This document shows positions 7,718 through 17,457 of a DNA stretch of 33,734 nt, piece after piece; the stretch's first letter is position 1, and each line of letters begins with the position of its first letter. The translations under genes and the position numbers were made by a program. A model generated the notes under the pieces. The model did not search any database, was not told the DNA's origin, and saw only the letters and a program-made list of their open reading frames with translations. This stretch comes from Chloroflexota bacterium (GTDB taxonomy: Bacteria; Chloroflexota; Dehalococcoidia; Dehalococcoidales; RBG-16-60-22), in the NCBI GenBank assembly GCA_018829775.1, contig JAHJTL010000077.1, positions 1 to 33,734 on the forward strand, read 5' to 3'.

Positions 7718-9142
7718 ATGAAAAGTGATTTTCTACTGGCCATAACTCAGCTTTCGGCGGAAAAGAATCTGCCCAAAGAGATAGTCCTGTCCGCCGTGGA
7801 AGCAGCACTGGTTTCCGCCTACCGGAGGGACAACTTTGCCTCGAACCAGAACATCACAGTCAGAATAAATCCAAACAGCGGTAGAGTTGAAGTGTGGGCG
7901 GAAAAAACGGTGGTGGAACGGCCGGCCGATACGCAGCTTGAAATATCACTGGAAGAGGCCCGCCGGTTCAAATCAGATGCCCAGTTGGACGATTTACTCA
8001 TGGTGGAGTCGACCCCGCACGATGCGGGGCGCATCGCCGCCCAGACGGCAAAGCAGGTCATCCTCCAGCGACTGCATGAGGCTGAACACAGCGCCATTCT
8101 GGAGGAGTACGCCGAAAAAGAAGATGAGGTCGTTACCGGACTGATACAGCGCATTGAGCCCGGTCAGATCTACGTTGACCTGGGGAGAACCGAAGCCATA
8201 CTGCCCGCCCCGGAACAGGTGCGCACCGAAAGGTACCGAGTTGGCCAGCGCCTGAAAGTCTGCATTATTCAGGTACTCAAGACAACCAGGGGACCACGGG
8301 TGGTGGTCTCACGTTCCCACCCCAACTTACTACGCCGTCTCCTGGAACTGGAAGTGCCGGAAGTCTACAACGGTTCCGTGGAGATAAAATCCATCGCACG
8401 TGAAGCCGGATATCGGAGCAAGGTAGCCGTGGCCGCACGCCAGGAAGGAATCGACCCGGTAGGCTGCTGTGTTGGCCTGCGTGGCATCAGAATACAGAAC
8501 ATCGTCAATGAATTGAACGGTGAAAAGATAGATGTTATCCAGTGGAGCCCGGATTTCGCTGCTTTCGTCACCAACGCACTGAGTCCGGCCCAGATTGTCG
8601 GCGTTGGCCTGAGTGAAGAGGAAAGGATCGCCACGGTAGTGGTTCCGGACAAGCAGCTCTCCCTTGCCATCGGTAAGGAAGGTCAGAATGCCAGGCTGGC
8701 GGCCAAGCTGACCGGCTGGCGAATCGACATCAAGAGCGCCTCCAGTGCAGAGGCGCAGAAAGCGGCCGCCAAACCTGCACCAGCGGTTGAGAAAAAAGAA
8801 GAAGTTGTCACCGAGGAAGAACCGATAGCGGAAATACTCGAACCGGCTCCAGTTTCTGCGGAACCAGTCGAAGAGGTGGGTGCAGAACAGGCCGAACCAG
8901 CGTTAACGGTGAAAGAGGTATTCGCCGAACCTCCGGCATTTTTTCAATCTCAGGTAACGGAGGAGAAAACGGAGATCAGGTTCGCAGAGGATATCCTGGG
9001 TCCAAAGCCAGATAAACCGGCAGACAAAGCCAAAAAGAAGAGAAAGAAAGTGGCTTCCGCCAGGGAAGGTGCCGAGGACGGCATCAGGATAAAGAGAAAA
9101 CGGCGGGATACAGATATCTCAGGTGAAGATGAAGAGTACTAG
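7718..9142 (+). CDS. nusA: Transcription termination/antitermination factor NusA
   Basis: A 474-residue NusA. The N-terminal RNA-polymerase-binding domain (about 1-125, [13 protein letters not shown]) is followed by an S1 domain (about 130-200, [18 protein letters not shown]) and two KH domains (about 225-345, [21 protein letters not shown] and [19 protein letters not shown]). The last 120 residues are an unstructured, lineage-specific tail: first acidic (Glu/Pro/Ala-rich), then strongly basic (KKKRKK, IKRKRRD). It modulates pausing and termination. The downstream ylxR start overlaps its end, so it is the head of the nusA-ylxR-infB-rbfA-truB operon. Confidence 0.96.
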   Translation: MKSDFLLAITQLSAEKNLPKEIVLSAVEAALVSAYRRDNFASNQNITVRINPNSGRVEVWAEKTVVERPADTQLEISLEEARRFKSDAQLDDLLMVESTPHDAGRIAAQTAKQVILQRLHEAEHSAILEEYAEKEDEVVTGLIQRIEPGQIYVDLGRTEAILPAPEQVRTERYRVGQRLKVCIIQVLKTTRGPRVVVSRSHPNLLRRLLELEVPEVYNGSVEIKSIAREAGYRSKVAVAARQEGIDPVGCCVGLRGIRIQNIVNELNGEKIDVIQWSPDFAAFVTNALSPAQIVGVGLSEEERIATVVVPDKQLSLAIGKEGQNARLAAKLTGWRIDIKSASSAEAQKAAAKPAPAVEKKEEVVTEEEPIAEILEPAPVSAEPVEEVGAEQAEPALTVKEVFAEPPAFFQSQVTEEKTEIRFAEDILGPKPDKPADKAKKKRKKVASAREGAEDGIRIKRKRRDTDISGEDEEY

Positions 9143-9452
9143 TTCCCATCGCACCAGACATGCACCACAGCGGACATGCCTTGGTTGTCGGCAGGTAAAG
9201 GCAAAGCGTGAACTGATTCGAGTCGTAAACACGCCGGATGGCAATGTAGAAGTCGATTTAACCGGGAAAAAAGCGGGGCGCGGTGCCTATCTCTGCCCGA
9301 CCTCAGAATGCTGGGAGGCGGGGCTTAAAGGCAATCGACTTGACCACGCGCTGCGCACCAACCTCAGCCAGAACGGCCGGGTGCAGCTTATGAAATACGC
9401 CGAAGGACACCTGAAAGGAGTCAACAGTGCCTCGGGTGAAAAAACCGGATAA
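9129..9452 (+). CDS. ylxR: YlxR-family (DUF448) nucleic-acid-binding protein
   Basis: A 107-residue protein with the YlxR core: [19 protein letters not shown] near residues 13-35, then [12 protein letters not shown] and a Cys/Trp segment. The family binds RNA or the RnpA/RNase P complex and is almost always found between nusA and infB, as here. ATG 9129 is preferred because AGGTGA lies just upstream; GTG 9123 is an alternative two codons earlier. It overlaps both nusA and infB, consistent with coupled translation. Confidence 0.9.
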   Translation: MKSTSSHRTRHAPQRTCLGCRQVKAKRELIRVVNTPDGNVEVDLTGKKAGRGAYLCPTSECWEAGLKGNRLDHALRTNLSQNGRVQLMKYAEGHLKGVNSASGEKTG

Positions 9453-11274
9453 AATAGCCGAAGCGGAAGCTAAAGAAGCAACCCAACCGCCGGAGACCAC
9501 CAAGCAGAGTCAGATAGAGATTCCACACTCGCTGAGCGTGCGGCAACTGGCGGACCTGCTTCAGGTCAGCGCCATTGATATTATCAAACAGCTCATGCGA
9601 AATGGCATCATGGCCAACATCAATCAAATCGTTGACTATGACACTGCGTCAGAGATAGCCACCAGTTTGGGCCATGAAACGCGTCTGAAGCCGCGGGCTG
9701 CGGAAGGCGCTGCCAGCGCCATCAGTGAGATAAGAAAACGGCGTAAACTCCAGGTCGAAGAGTCAGGAAACCTGCAGTTACGTCCCCCCGTGGTGACGGT
9801 TATGGGCCATGTTGACCACGGAAAGACAAGGCTGCTCGATGCCATCCGCCAGACCAATGTCATGGATACCGAAGCCGGGGCCATTACCCAGCACATCGGC
9901 GCCTATCAGGTGACGGTAGACGAGCAGAAAATCACCTTCCTGGATACTCCCGGGCATGAAGCGTTCACCGCTATGCGAGCCCATGGTGCCCAGATAACCG
10001 ATGTTATCATCCTGGTGGTAGCAGCGGATGACGGCGTAATGCCGCAAACGCAGGAAGCGATAAACCACGCCCGTGCCGCGGAGGTGCCTATTATCGTCGC
10101 CATCAACAAAATTGACAAGCCGGAAGCAAATCAAGACCGGGTGAAGCAGCAACTGGCGGAAGCAGGACTGCTGATTGAGGAATGGGGAGGAGACATCGTT
10201 TGCGTGCCCATCTCGGCGAAAGAGAAAATAGGTATTCAGGAGCTTCTGGAAAACCTGCTGGTTGTGACCGAGATGGAAGAGCTTAAAGCCAATCCATCGG
10301 GCCCGGCCTCCGGAGTGGTCGTTGAAGCTAAGATGGACCGAACCCGTGGCCCACTGGCCACCATACTGGTGAACAACGGGACTTTAAAGCCGGGCGATAC
10401 CGTTGTCGTCGGTGGCACGTCGGGCAGGGTCAGGGCTATGTTGAACAACCTGGGCAAACAGGTGAAGAAAGCCGGACCGGCTACGCCGGTGGAAATCCTT
10501 GGTCTGGATAGTGTGCCGCAGGCCGGGGACATCCTGACCGCAGTGACCGGAGAAAAGCAGGCACAGGCACTGCTGGAAAAACACCACAGAGAAATAGAAG
10601 AAAGAACCTCGGTTACCGCCAGGTCAGTAAGTCTGCACAACCTGTACGATAAGATCAGCAGCGGCCAGGTCAAAGGGCTCAACGTCATCCTGAAGGCGGA
10701 TGTCCAGGGCAGTATCGAGCCAATCCGAAGCTCTCTGGAACAGTTGAGCACCGATGAAGTTCAGGTGAGAATACTCCACAGCGGCACCGGCAATGTGTCG
10801 GAGAGTGACGTGATGCTGGCCACCGCCTCAAACGGGCTCATCGTTGGCTTCGGCGTCAGCACCGATGAAGGCGCCCGCCGGCTGGCAAGCACGGAAGGAG
10901 TTGATATCCGCCAGTACGACGTTATCTACAACGTCGTTGACGATGTGGAAAAGGCGCTCAAGGGCCTGCTGGAGCCCGAACTGGTTGAGGTCATTGAAGG
11001 ACACGCCGAAATTCGGGCCGTTTTCTCGGCGCCAAAAGGAGCACAGGTGGCCGGTATCTACGTCTTAGACGGCAAGATCACCCGCAATTCCTCAGTGCGG
11101 GTCCGCCGCGGTGAGGAGGTTATCAGTGATACCGCCGTTAGCAGTCTGCGGCGGTTCAAGGACGATGTCCGTGAAGTAGCCACCGGCTATGAATGCGGTA
11201 TCGGCCTCAAGGACTTCGGCGATTCTCAGGTTGGCGACCTGCTTGAATTTTACCGGATAGATAAAGCTGCCTAA
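9427..11274 (+). CDS. infB: Translation initiation factor IF-2
   Basis: A 615-residue IF-2 with a short N-terminal extension. Residues about 33-85 form the IF2_N helical domain. The GTPase motifs are G1 GHVDHGKT (127-134), G3 DTPGHE (173-178), G4 NKID (227-230) and G5 SAK (263-265). Domains II-IV follow, ending in [19 protein letters not shown]. It delivers fMet-tRNA to the 30S subunit. GTG start 9427 has AAAGGAG upstream and overlaps ylxR by 26 bases. The size resembles the compact IF-2 of bacteria without the long N-domain. Confidence 0.97.
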   Translation: MPRVKKPDKIAEAEAKEATQPPETTKQSQIEIPHSLSVRQLADLLQVSAIDIIKQLMRNGIMANINQIVDYDTASEIATSLGHETRLKPRAAEGAASAISEIRKRRKLQVEESGNLQLRPPVVTVMGHVDHGKTRLLDAIRQTNVMDTEAGAITQHIGAYQVTVDEQKITFLDTPGHEAFTAMRAHGAQITDVIILVVAADDGVMPQTQEAINHARAAEVPIIVAINKIDKPEANQDRVKQQLAEAGLLIEEWGGDIVCVPISAKEKIGIQELLENLLVVTEMEELKANPSGPASGVVVEAKMDRTRGPLATILVNNGTLKPGDTVVVGGTSGRVRAMLNNLGKQVKKAGPATPVEILGLDSVPQAGDILTAVTGEKQAQALLEKHHREIEERTSVTARSVSLHNLYDKISSGQVKGLNVILKADVQGSIEPIRSSLEQLSTDEVQVRILHSGTGNVSESDVMLATASNGLIVGFGVSTDEGARRLASTEGVDIRQYDVIYNVVDDVEKALKGLLEPELVEVIEGHAEIRAVFSAPKGAQVAGIYVLDGKITRNSSVRVRRGEEVISDTAVSSLRRFKDDVREVATGYECGIGLKDFGDSQVGDLLEFYRIDKAA

Positions 11275-11306
11275 CCCAGAAAGTACAAACTCCAGGAGCC
11301 TATGTC

Positions 11307-11666
11307 ATGTCTCATAGGGTTGAACGTGTAAACCAGCTCATCCGTCAGGAAATCAGCGAACTGCTGCAGCGCGAAATCAAAGACCCAAGACTCAGCAAGT
11401 TTATCGCCGTCACTGAGGTTACTACCTCCCCGGACCTCAGGCAGGCCAAAGTTTATATCAGCTTCATCAGCAATCAACAGCAAAAACAGGATGCGCTCGA
11501 TGCTCTCGCTGGTGCTTCAAACTTTTTCCGCAAAGAAATGGCTCGAAAACTCAGGCTGCGGCGCATTCCAGAACTCAGCTTCCACTGGGATGATTCCATC
11601 GAGCGCGGTGCACATATCATGGACCTCATCGACCAGGTGAGTTCTTCAGACCACGAAAAATCCTGA
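11307..11666 (+). CDS. rbfA: Ribosome-binding factor A
   Basis: A 119-residue KH-like RbfA that assists late 16S rRNA / 30S maturation. Family text: HRVERVNQLIRQEISELLQREIKDPR at the N-terminus, VTEVTTSPDLRQAKVYIS in the middle, and LRLRRIPELSFHWDDSIERG near the end. AGGAG lies before ATG 11307. It is placed 32 bases after infB and 14 bases before truB, the usual order. Confidence 0.95.
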   Translation: MSHRVERVNQLIRQEISELLQREIKDPRLSKFIAVTEVTTSPDLRQAKVYISFISNQQQKQDALDALAGASNFFRKEMARKLRLRRIPELSFHWDDSIERGAHIMDLIDQVSSSDHEKS

Positions 11667-11680
11667 TTCTTTGGCTAACA

Positions 11681-12574
11681 GTGGATGGCATTCTGAACAT
11701 AGACAAGCCCGGGGGTATCACGTCGTACCGCGTGGTAGCGCTGGTGAAACGGCTCAGCGGCGAGCGTCGCGTGGGGCATGCCGGAACCCTCGACCCGATG
11801 GCCACCGGTGTACTTCCGGTCTGCCTCGGTCAGGCGACACGCATTGTCGAGTTCCTCGCCGATGCCACCAAGTCGTACCGGGCCGAGATTGAACTCGGGG
11901 TAACCACCGATACTTATGATGCCAGCGGCAATGTTATCCAGCGGGAGAACCCCTCCGGCATCCATCTGGAGCAGGTGGAAGCGGCACTGGCTTCCTTCCG
12001 CGGCGTTATCCGCCAGACACCGCCAATGTACAGCGCCGTCAAACATCAGGGGAAGAAACTGTACGAACTGGCCCGTGCCGGAATAACCGTAGAGCGGAAA
12101 AGCCGACCCGCGACAATATACAGTCTGGACATTGTTGACTTTCAGCCACCGCTCGTCACCATCGAAGTAGAATGCGGTAAGGGCACGTATATCCGCTCAC
12201 TGGCCCATGACCTCGGCCAGGTTCTGGGCTGCGGCGCCAGCCTCAAAAGCCTGGTCCGCCGGCGCTACGGCCCGTTTGACATCGAGGATGCGGTGAGCGT
12301 ACCACGGCTTGAAGACGCCTTCCGCGGCGGCTACTGGGAGCATTTCGTTCATCCCATGGATTCCGTGCTCTCGACATGGCCGGCGGTGGTGGTCGATGAA
12401 GCCACGGAACAGGCGGTCAGAAACGGGGTATCAATCGCTCTGCCATTGGAACCCTCCAGCGGCAGCCGTTGCCGAGCCTATACTGCTGACGGGCATTTTC
12501 TGGGCGTGCTGCGCTTTGATTCGGAAAAAGGACAGTGGCACCCGGAGAAGGTCTTTCAAAATAGCGGCCAGTAA
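11681..12574 (+). CDS. truB: tRNA pseudouridine(55) synthase TruB
   Basis: A 297-residue enzyme forming pseudouridine 55 in the T-loop of tRNAs. The catalytic motif GHAGTLDPMATGVLPV contains Asp38. Also seen are IDKPGGITSY at the N-terminus, KSYRAEIELGVTTDTYDASG, TPPMYSAVKHQGKKLYELAR, and GTYIRSLAHDLG. GTG 11681 is the start because the protein must begin close to GILNIDKPGG; no strong ribosome site is seen, so coupling to rbfA is likely. Last gene of the nusA operon; a fresh promoter follows. Confidence 0.95.
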   Translation: MDGILNIDKPGGITSYRVVALVKRLSGERRVGHAGTLDPMATGVLPVCLGQATRIVEFLADATKSYRAEIELGVTTDTYDASGNVIQRENPSGIHLEQVEAALASFRGVIRQTPPMYSAVKHQGKKLYELARAGITVERKSRPATIYSLDIVDFQPPLVTIEVECGKGTYIRSLAHDLGQVLGCGASLKSLVRRRYGPFDIEDAVSVPRLEDAFRGGYWEHFVHPMDSVLSTWPAVVVDEATEQAVRNGVSIALPLEPSSGSRCRAYTADGHFLGVLRFDSEKGQWHPEKVFQNSGQ

Positions 12575-12617
12575 CTGCCAGGCTTATGTTATGATGCGTC
12601 TCACCGAGTGAAATCGC

Positions 12618-12647
12618 TTGACAGCGCACGCCTAATAAAGGTATAGT
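12618..12647 (+). promoter_or_regulatory. Strong sigma70-type promoter of ino1
   Basis: A perfect TTGACA at 12618-12623, an 18-base spacer, and TATAGT at 12642-12647 (five of six). It rules out the in-frame GTG at 12646 as a start, since that codon lies in the -10 box. Confidence 0.75.
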
Positions 12648-12681
12648 GTCAACCGATGCTATGAAGGGGGATAAACCTAAT

Positions 12682-13782
12682 ATGGGAAAAATAAACGTGG
12701 CCATCATCGGCGTTGGTAACTGTTCTTCATCTCTTGTCCAGGGGGTGGAATACTATAAGAACGCCAAAGCAGATGAGTTTGTGCCCGGATTAATGCACGT
12801 GAACCTCGGCGGCTACCACATCAGCGATATCAATTTTGTGGCCGCTATTGATATTGATAAGAACAAGGTGGGCAAAGACCTTGCCGAAGCTATTTATGCC
12901 CCACCGAACAACACCTTTAAATTTTGCGAAGTACCACCTACGGGTGTTACCGTGCAACGCGGTATGACCCATGACGGTCTGGGCAAATACCTGTCCCAGA
13001 TAATACAGAAAGCACCCGGCCCTACCGCCGATATTGTCAGTATTCTCAAGGAGACCAAGACCGATGTCGTCATCAATTACCTGCCGGTCGGCAGTGAAGA
13101 GGCGACCAAGTGGTATATCGAGCAAATCCTGACCGCGGGCTGCGGCTTGATTAACTGCATTCCCGTTTTCATCGCCCGCGAGAAGTACTGGCAGAAACGC
13201 TTCGCCGAACGAGGGCTCCCCGTAATTGGCGACGATATCAAATCGCAGGTTGGCGCCACCATTACCCATCGCGTGCTGACACGCCTGTTCCGGGACCGCG
13301 GCGTCAAGCTGGAGCGCACCTACCAGATGAACTTCGGCGGCAATACCGACTTCTATAACATGCTGGAGCGGGAAAGGCTTGAATCCAAGAAGATTTCCAA
13401 GACTAACTCGGTTACCTCGCAGCTTGATTACAAGATGAACCCTGACGATATCTACGTCGGCCCCAGCGACTACGTTCCCTGGCTGCTCGACCGCAAGTTC
13501 TGCTATATCAAAATGGAAGGGCGCACTTTCGGCGACGTGCCGCTGAACCTGGAACTGAAGCTGGAGGTCTGGGACAGCCCCAATTCCGCCGGCGTGGTCA
13601 TCGACGCTATCAGGTGCTGCAAGCTGGCCATAGACCGCGGGATTACCGGAGAGCTGGTGGCACCATCCGCTTATTTCATGAAGTCGCCTCCGGTCCAGTA
13701 CACAGATGCGGAAGCGCACCAGATGGTGGAAAAGTTCATCGTCGACATGGCTAAAGCCAAAGCAGAGAAGCCATCCAAGTAA
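12682..13782 (+). CDS. ino1: Inositol-3-phosphate synthase
   Basis: A 366-residue NAD-dependent synthase of the compact archaeal/actinobacterial type, turning glucose-6-phosphate into 1L-myo-inositol-3-phosphate. The N-terminal Rossmann motif is [14 protein letters not shown] (8-21). Also present are [40 protein letters not shown] and [14 protein letters not shown] 12682 is chosen because GAAGGGGG lies upstream and the protein then begins at the first beta strand. ATG 12661 would leave a leader under 10 bases. It has its own promoter and is followed 60 bases later by a phosphatidyltransferase, suggesting inositol phospholipid synthesis. Confidence 0.93.
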   Translation: MGKINVAIIGVGNCSSSLVQGVEYYKNAKADEFVPGLMHVNLGGYHISDINFVAAIDIDKNKVGKDLAEAIYAPPNNTFKFCEVPPTGVTVQRGMTHDGLGKYLSQIIQKAPGPTADIVSILKETKTDVVINYLPVGSEEATKWYIEQILTAGCGLINCIPVFIAREKYWQKRFAERGLPVIGDDIKSQVGATITHRVLTRLFRDRGVKLERTYQMNFGGNTDFYNMLERERLESKKISKTNSVTSQLDYKMNPDDIYVGPSDYVPWLLDRKFCYIKMEGRTFGDVPLNLELKLEVWDSPNSAGVVIDAIRCCKLAIDRGITGELVAPSAYFMKSPPVQYTDAEAHQMVEKFIVDMAKAKAEKPSK

Positions 13783-13842
13783 CACTTCACGAGGTTTTCG
13801 GACAGCAACTGGCGAAGCAAGGGGATTATTTGGGTCTGAAGA

Positions 13843-14487
13843 ATGGAAGGGAGCTCGGTTAGCATCACCTCAAAAAAGGGGCCATTCAAGTCCAGGTTAG
13901 CCGAAGTTCGAAAAGTCATTGCCCGTCGTCTTTCCCACCCCATAGTGCGGCTTCTGGCCAGGACAGGAGTAACTCCAAATGCTCTGACCTGGTTTGGCCT
14001 GTTGCTTTCCCTTGGGGCAGCGGTACTTATCGCTCTCAAACAGCCATTCGCCGCCGGCTTTGTGGTCCTTTTTGCGGGGCTGTTTGACATGCTTGATGGA
14101 GCACTGGCCCGCTTCACCGATAAGACTACAAGGTTCGGGGCCATACTTGACTCAACGCTGGACCGCCTGGGTGAGGTGGCCGTTTTGCTGGGTCTCCTGA
14201 TATTCTTTGTCCGGGAGCTTTCCACACCGGGTATTCTTGTTGTCGGCTTCACATTGCCCGGCGCGCTGCTGGTCAGCTATCTTCGAGCCCGGGCGGAAGC
14301 GGCTGGCCTGACTGGTGAGGTAGGTTTCTTCACCCGTACGGAGAGAGTAATCATATTATCACTTGGACTCTTGCTAAGTGGCATTGACTACGCATTGATT
14401 ATATCGCTGGGTATCATCGCTTTTTTCAGCTACGTGACCGTTATCCAGAGACTTCTTCACATATGGTACCAAACAAAGGGAGACTAG
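13843..14487 (+). CDS. CDP-alcohol phosphatidyltransferase (likely phosphatidylinositol-phosphate synthase type)
   Basis: A 214-residue integral membrane enzyme. The family motif D-x2-DG-x2-AR-x8-G-x3-D-x3-D is complete: Asp82, Asp85-Gly86, Ala89-Arg90, Gly99, Asp103 and Asp107. About five to six hydrophobic helices follow the N-terminal amphipathic region. It transfers a phosphatidyl group from CDP-diacylglycerol to an alcohol. Since ino1 is directly upstream, inositol-phosphate is the best guess for the acceptor, but phosphatidylglycerophosphate synthase (pgsA) cannot be excluded. The ribosome site is poor. Likely co-transcribed with ino1. Confidence 0.87.
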   Translation: MEGSSVSITSKKGPFKSRLAEVRKVIARRLSHPIVRLLARTGVTPNALTWFGLLLSLGAAVLIALKQPFAAGFVVLFAGLFDMLDGALARFTDKTTRFGAILDSTLDRLGEVAVLLGLLIFFVRELSTPGILVVGFTLPGALLVSYLRARAEAAGLTGEVGFFTRTERVIILSLGLLLSGIDYALIISLGIIAFFSYVTVIQRLLHIWYQTKGD

Positions 14488-14515
14488 TTATCATATTATT
14501 TTCAGGGAGGCTCTA

Positions 14516-15799
14516 ATGCCAGTAATTGCCATTATTGGAGCTCAGTGGGGAGATGAAGGAAAAGGAAAGATAGTTGACCTGCTTGCCGAGCAGGCAGACA
14601 TGGTGATGCGTTTTTCCGGCGGGGATAATGCCGGACACACCGTGGTCAATCAGCTAGGTAAATTCGCATTACACCTCGTCCCCTCCGGTATTTTCTCTCC
14701 CAAAGCCGTCTCTGTTATCGGAAACGGTGTGGCAGTCAACCCCCGCGTTCTGTTCGATGAGCTTGACGGGCTCAGGCAGCGCAACGTGGATACCTCACGC
14801 CTGTTCATCAGCGACCGGGCTCATCTGGTGATGCCCTACCATATCCTTCTCGACGGACTGGAGGAGGAAGCGCGGGGAGGCAAGGCCATCGGAACCACAC
14901 GCAAGGGCATCGGCCCCGCCTTTGCCGACAAAGCTGCCCGGCTGGGCATCAGGACCTGCGACCTGCTGGACAGGGATGTTTTCCGCGAGCGACTTCACGC
15001 CGTACTTGCCCACAAGAACACCCTGTTGACCAAGGTTTACAATGTCGCGCCGCTGTCAGAGGACGAGGTCTACAGTGAATACTGCCGTTACGGTGAGATA
15101 CTGGCTCCCCATATCTGCGATACTACTGAACTGCTAGAAAAGGCGATAAACGACGGGAAACAGGTGATGCTGGAAGGGGCCCAGGGGACATTGCTTGACC
15201 CCGATTTCGGCACCTACCCCTATGCCACCTCCTCTTCGCCGCTGGCCGGGGGAGGCTGTCTGGGTGCCGGCCTGGGGCCGACCAGGATAGACGAGATTCT
15301 GGGCGTTTTCAAGGCATACTGTACCCGCGTTGGCGGCGGCCCCATGCCCACCGAGCTGGAAGATGAAATCGGCGCTTCAATCAGGGAACAGGGCCACGAA
15401 TACGGCACCACCACCGGCCGACCGCGACGCTGCGGCTGGTTTGATGCCGTTGCTGCCAAATTCAGTACCCGCGTGAATAGTTATACCCAGGCAGTTATCA
15501 CCCGCCTAGATGTGCTCGATGCGCTGCCTGCCATAAAAATATGCACCGGCTACGAGCTAAACGGCGAAAAAATCGATTACTTTCCGGCAGGTGCGGCCAC
15601 GCTGGAAAAGTGCCGGCCCGTATATGAGGAACTGCCTGGCTGGCAGACTCCAATCAGTGATATCCGCGATTTTGAACAGCTTCCGGTCCAGGCCCGCCAG
15701 TACCTGTCGAGGCTTGAGGAACTCATTGCCTGCCCGACAAGCATCATATCGGTTGGTATGAGGCGGGAACAGACCATCTTCAAGAGGCCTGTTTGGTAG
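14516..15799 (+). CDS. purA: Adenylosuccinate synthetase
   Basis: A 427-residue cytoplasmic enzyme joining IMP and aspartate with GTP, the first committed AMP step. The N-terminal motif AQWGDEGKGK (residues 9-18) carries the P-loop and catalytic Asp13. FSGGDNAGHT, GTTRKGIGPAFADKA, EGAQGTLLDPDFGTYPYATSS and the C-terminal GMRREQTI are all intact. AGGGAGG precedes ATG 14516, which is 28 bases after the phosphatidyltransferase. Length is normal. Confidence 0.97.
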   Translation: MPVIAIIGAQWGDEGKGKIVDLLAEQADMVMRFSGGDNAGHTVVNQLGKFALHLVPSGIFSPKAVSVIGNGVAVNPRVLFDELDGLRQRNVDTSRLFISDRAHLVMPYHILLDGLEEEARGGKAIGTTRKGIGPAFADKAARLGIRTCDLLDRDVFRERLHAVLAHKNTLLTKVYNVAPLSEDEVYSEYCRYGEILAPHICDTTELLEKAINDGKQVMLEGAQGTLLDPDFGTYPYATSSSPLAGGGCLGAGLGPTRIDEILGVFKAYCTRVGGGPMPTELEDEIGASIREQGHEYGTTTGRPRRCGWFDAVAAKFSTRVNSYTQAVITRLDVLDALPAIKICTGYELNGEKIDYFPAGAATLEKCRPVYEELPGWQTPISDIRDFEQLPVQARQYLSRLEELIACPTSIISVGMRREQTIFKRPVW

Positions 15800-15899
15800 C
15801 TGATTTATGATAATCCTCTTTGCAGGAGATACTCGGCCAGACTGGAAGCCGCCAAGAAAAAAGCGCAATCCTAGTACTATAAAGGAGGTCTATCAGAAA

Positions 15900-16304
15900 A
15901 TGGAAAAGAAAGAACCTTTGGCAACACAGGAAGAATATGCTCAGCAGATACAGCGCTACGCAGATATTCCCCCGGTGGAGCTGGTCCCTGGACAGGTCAG
16001 GGCACACATTCTTTCCGGCGAACGGGCGACGGCCATGTTCGCTACCTTTGAGCCCAATGCCGTTGGCCCCATGCACAAGCACGAACACGAGCAGGTAATG
16101 ATTATCGCTGATGGAGAGGGTGAGCTGGTAACCGGCGGGAAACGCTATCCGGTCAAAAAGGGCGACGTGGCCGTCTTCGCCTCAAATCAGGAGCACGGCA
16201 CCTACGTCTCCGATAAGGGCCTGAAGACCATCGAGATATTTATCCCGGTGCGGCAGGAGTACATGGATAAGCTGGAAGCGGTGAAAAAGAGCCAGGGGAA
16301 ATAG
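15900..16304 (+). CDS. Cupin-domain protein (134 aa)
   Basis: A third cupin in the window. Motif 1 is MHKHEHEQVMIIADGEGE (three His plus Glu) and motif 2 is FASNQEHGTYV. ATG 15900 follows AAAGGAGGT and gives a normal-size protein; an earlier in-frame ATG at 15807 would add 31 residues of unlikely sequence. The gene starts 100 bases after purA and ends before a convergent hairpin. Substrate unknown. Confidence 0.85.
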   Translation: MEKKEPLATQEEYAQQIQRYADIPPVELVPGQVRAHILSGERATAMFATFEPNAVGPMHKHEHEQVMIIADGEGELVTGGKRYPVKKGDVAVFASNQEHGTYVSDKGLKTIEIFIPVRQEYMDKLEAVKKSQGK

Positions 16305-16349
16305 TCGAACCGTTAGAAATCGCTCTTCAATTGAATATCATTGCTGTTA

Positions 16350-16388
16350 ATGGGTCGGTAATTGGCTGTAACGACCATACCGACCCAT
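16350..16388. terminator. Convergent-gene hairpin
   Basis: An 11-bp perfect inverted repeat (16350-16360 with 16378-16388) with a 17-base loop. It lies between the cupin stop and the stop of the minus-strand permease gene. T-tracts on both sides are weak, so the strength as a bidirectional terminator is uncertain. Confidence 0.6.
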
Positions 16389-16390
16389 AA

Positions 16391-16915
16391 TTATTTCCCG
16401 GCCGGTGCTTTATAGCCCTTTCGGGTCAGGTAATTGCCCAGCAGGATAGAAGTCGCTATCACCAGCGGCAGGGAAACCAGCCACCGTATGGCGGTGAACT
16501 TTATTCCCAGAAACGAAGCCTCGAAGATGGCCATCGGAATGCGGCAGATGGCCGCGGCGCCAAGGTAGGTGAAGATTACGCTGAGCTTGGCGCCTTTGCT
16601 GTACAGGGCGTAGGCCACCGGCAGGGCCAGATACAGCCCGCCAACCGTGGTGCTGGAAAGCAATATCGCCCAGAGGTAGCCGCGGAAGCCCGACTCCTCA
16701 CCGAGGTGTCGCTCAATGGTCTCCCGCTTCACCCATACTTCAAAGAGCCCGATTAAGATGAAAGCGCCCGGCAGTATCTTGAGCATACTAATGGCAAAAG
16801 AGAGGAAATTCCGGCCGATTTCCTGCCCGGGATTGAACCCGGTCAACCAGGCAACGAACAGGAAAACGAAGTAACTGGCAATGAGCAATATTGTTATGAC
16901 AGTATTTCGTTTCAT
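16391..16915 (-). CDS. Permease half-protein, ArsP/DUF318-like (second gene)
   Basis: A 174-residue protein with about five membrane helices (residues 7-27, 37-58, 82-100, 113-132, 140-160). Text such as SSTTVGGLYLALPVAYALYSKGA resembles one half of the permease family PF03773 (ArsP_1), whose full-length members have two homologous halves. It overlaps the preceding gene by ATGA (16915-16912), so the two halves are translationally coupled and probably form a heterodimeric transporter. Substrate unknown. Confidence 0.65.
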   Translation of the reverse strand: MKRNTVITILLIASYFVFLFVAWLTGFNPGQEIGRNFLSFAISMLKILPGAFILIGLFEVWVKRETIERHLGEESGFRGYLWAILLSSTTVGGLYLALPVAYALYSKGAKLSVIFTYLGAAAICRIPMAIFEASFLGIKFTAIRWLVSLPLVIATSILLGNYLTRKGYKAPAGK

Positions 16916-17394
16916 TGGAAAATTTCCCCGAAGAACAGGCCTATCATGATGGCCACCGTCAGGGCGATAAAGAAGCCGACTACGTTTCGGATAATAGTGA
17001 CCTTCAACCCGAAGTACGCTTTCTCTATGGGCGCGGTGAGCACGCCCACCATCATCAGTGTGGTGGTAAAAGCGGCAATGACCATATAGGCGACACCCTT
17101 CTGAACAAGGATGCCCGCCAGCGGGAAAGCAATAAAGCCGGGCATAACGGTGACGGAACCCAGAAGAGAGGCCAGTGCCATGGCCGTAAATTTGTTATCG
17201 CTGCCCAGATACCGCGAAATTAGTTCATCGGGCACCAGGTAGAGGACAATGGAGACCAGAATAAGCATTATCAAAAAGGCGGGAAGAATCCTGATAAACC
17301 GTCTGGCGGCGATTTTCAATCCCTGGAATGTCTTGCCGCGACTGAATATTAGCGAAATGAGCAGGGCTAATCCGGCGACGATATACAAATACAT
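16912..17394 (-). CDS. Permease half-protein, ArsP/DUF318-like (first gene)
   Basis: A 160-residue protein with four to five membrane helices. The block LGSVTVMPGFIAFPLAGILVQKG resembles the conserved pore-type segment of PF03773 permeases, in which small-residue-rich IPLP/PLA motifs occur in each half. Together with the 174-residue partner it has the helix count of a full permease. It lies 63 bases downstream of dapA on the same strand and may be read from the rpsO-pnp-dap transcript. No clear ribosome site. Confidence 0.65.
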   Translation of the reverse strand: MYLYIVAGLALLISLIFSRGKTFQGLKIAARRFIRILPAFLIMLILVSIVLYLVPDELISRYLGSDNKFTAMALASLLGSVTVMPGFIAFPLAGILVQKGVAYMVIAAFTTTLMMVGVLTAPIEKAYFGLKVTIIRNVVGFFIALTVAIMIGLFFGEIFQ

Positions 17395-17457
17395 TTACTT
17401 AGTGCCGCTCAAGTAAATCCCCAGGCTTATTTGCAGCCGTATAATAACTTAAAATCC

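Noticed and set aside
12790-13785. Minus-strand open frame of 331 codons opposite ino1
   Set aside because: It lies fully inside a well-supported ino1 gene and has no recognisable motif.
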